In this document: one piece after another, positions 13,331 through 13,442 of the stretch | How the letters are laid out: every line of letters begins with the position of its first letter | Numbering within the stretch: the stretch's first letter is position 1 | Source: JBHJGO01 sp050331715 | Lineage (GTDB): Bacteria; Cyanobacteriota; Cyanobacteriia; Cyanobacteriales; Microcoleaceae | Length of the DNA: 13,442 bases | Assembly: GCA_050331715.1 (NCBI GenBank) | Contig: JBHJGO010000171.1 | Coordinates: forward strand, 1-13,442 | Reading direction: 5' to 3' | Program-made: the position numbers and the translations under genes | Notes under the pieces: model-generated | Database searches by the model: none | Told to the model about the DNA's origin: nothing | What the model saw: the letters and a program-made list of their open reading frames with translations, nothing else

Positions 13331-13442
13331 TTAAGCAGCTAATACTCTCTGGGGGTCATGGTAGTGGTACAGATGATTGCGTTGGAACTCTCGCAGTTTG
13401 TGGAAGTGCCAATACTCCTCGAAGTCTCCACTACTTCTGAGA
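13331..13442 (-). CDS. C-terminal end of an unidentified protein (partial at window edge)
   Basis: A minus-strand frame enters from the right edge and stops at 13333-13331 (TAA), giving 36 residues that include GDFEEYWHFHKLREFQRNHL and end DPQRVLAA. Aromatic, histidine and charged residues are dense and the frame reads like genuine protein, somewhat reminiscent of transposase C termini, but I cannot assign a family from this much sequence. Confidence 0.45.
   Translation of the reverse strand, partial: LRSSGDFEEYWHFHKLREFQRNHLYHYHDPQRVLAA

Overview
The window looks like chromosomal DNA of a cyanobacterium, probably a filamentous one (genus not determined). The support is a complete psbM gene for photosystem II subunit M, a plant-type [2Fe-2S] ferredoxin, a threonine synthase of the cyanobacterial type, a Calx-beta/RTX secreted protein, and three copies of the cyanobacterial HIP1 octamer (GCGATCGC at 5189, 5746 and 12525). 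No phage, plasmid or CRISPR signature was seen. Mobile DNA is limited to a TnpB remnant at the left edge and a MITE-like palindromic element near the right edge.

Layout, left to right. (1) 1-303, minus strand: a tRNA-Ser(GGA) with a decayed IS200/IS605-type TnpB fragment directly after its 3' end. (2) 500-2252, plus strand: a compact operon of a C-terminally extended ferredoxin, a staphylococcal-nuclease-like lipoprotein overlapping it by 11 bp, and an inositol-monophosphatase-family enzyme. (3) 2323-6444, minus strand, read right to left: a ParA/MinD-like ATPase with an RGGTGKS P-loop, an 18-codon small ORF whose stop overlaps the next start, a serine-dependent glutaminase, and a membrane sensor with dCache, HAMP and two PAS domains but no recognisable output domain. 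(4) 6445-7240: about 0.8 kb of non-coding DNA with direct and inverted repeats just upstream of the next gene. (5) 7241-9889, plus strand: an 882-residue secreted-type protein in which an SGNH/GDSL hydrolase domain interrupts the second of three Calx-beta repeats, ending in an RTX calcium-binding region. (6) 10064-13330, minus strand: a tandem Hva1/TUDOR-domain protein, psbM, a MoaD/ThiS-like sulfur-carrier-type protein and threonine synthase, with a strong hairpin terminator between psbM and the Hva1 gene. (7) 13331-13442, minus strand: the C-terminal end of an unidentified ORF running off the window.

The two most interesting items are the ParA/small ORF/glutaminase/sensor cluster and the nested SGNH-in-Calx-beta protein. 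The cluster's sensor retains most of the amino-acid-binding dCache motif and lies 9 bp after a glutaminase gene, so it could couple glutamine/glutamate status to a ParA-like switch. That is inference. Other oddities are a nuclease-fold lipoprotein lacking most calcium ligands and a threonine synthase with CFKVR in place of the usual SFKD(R) around its PLP lysine.
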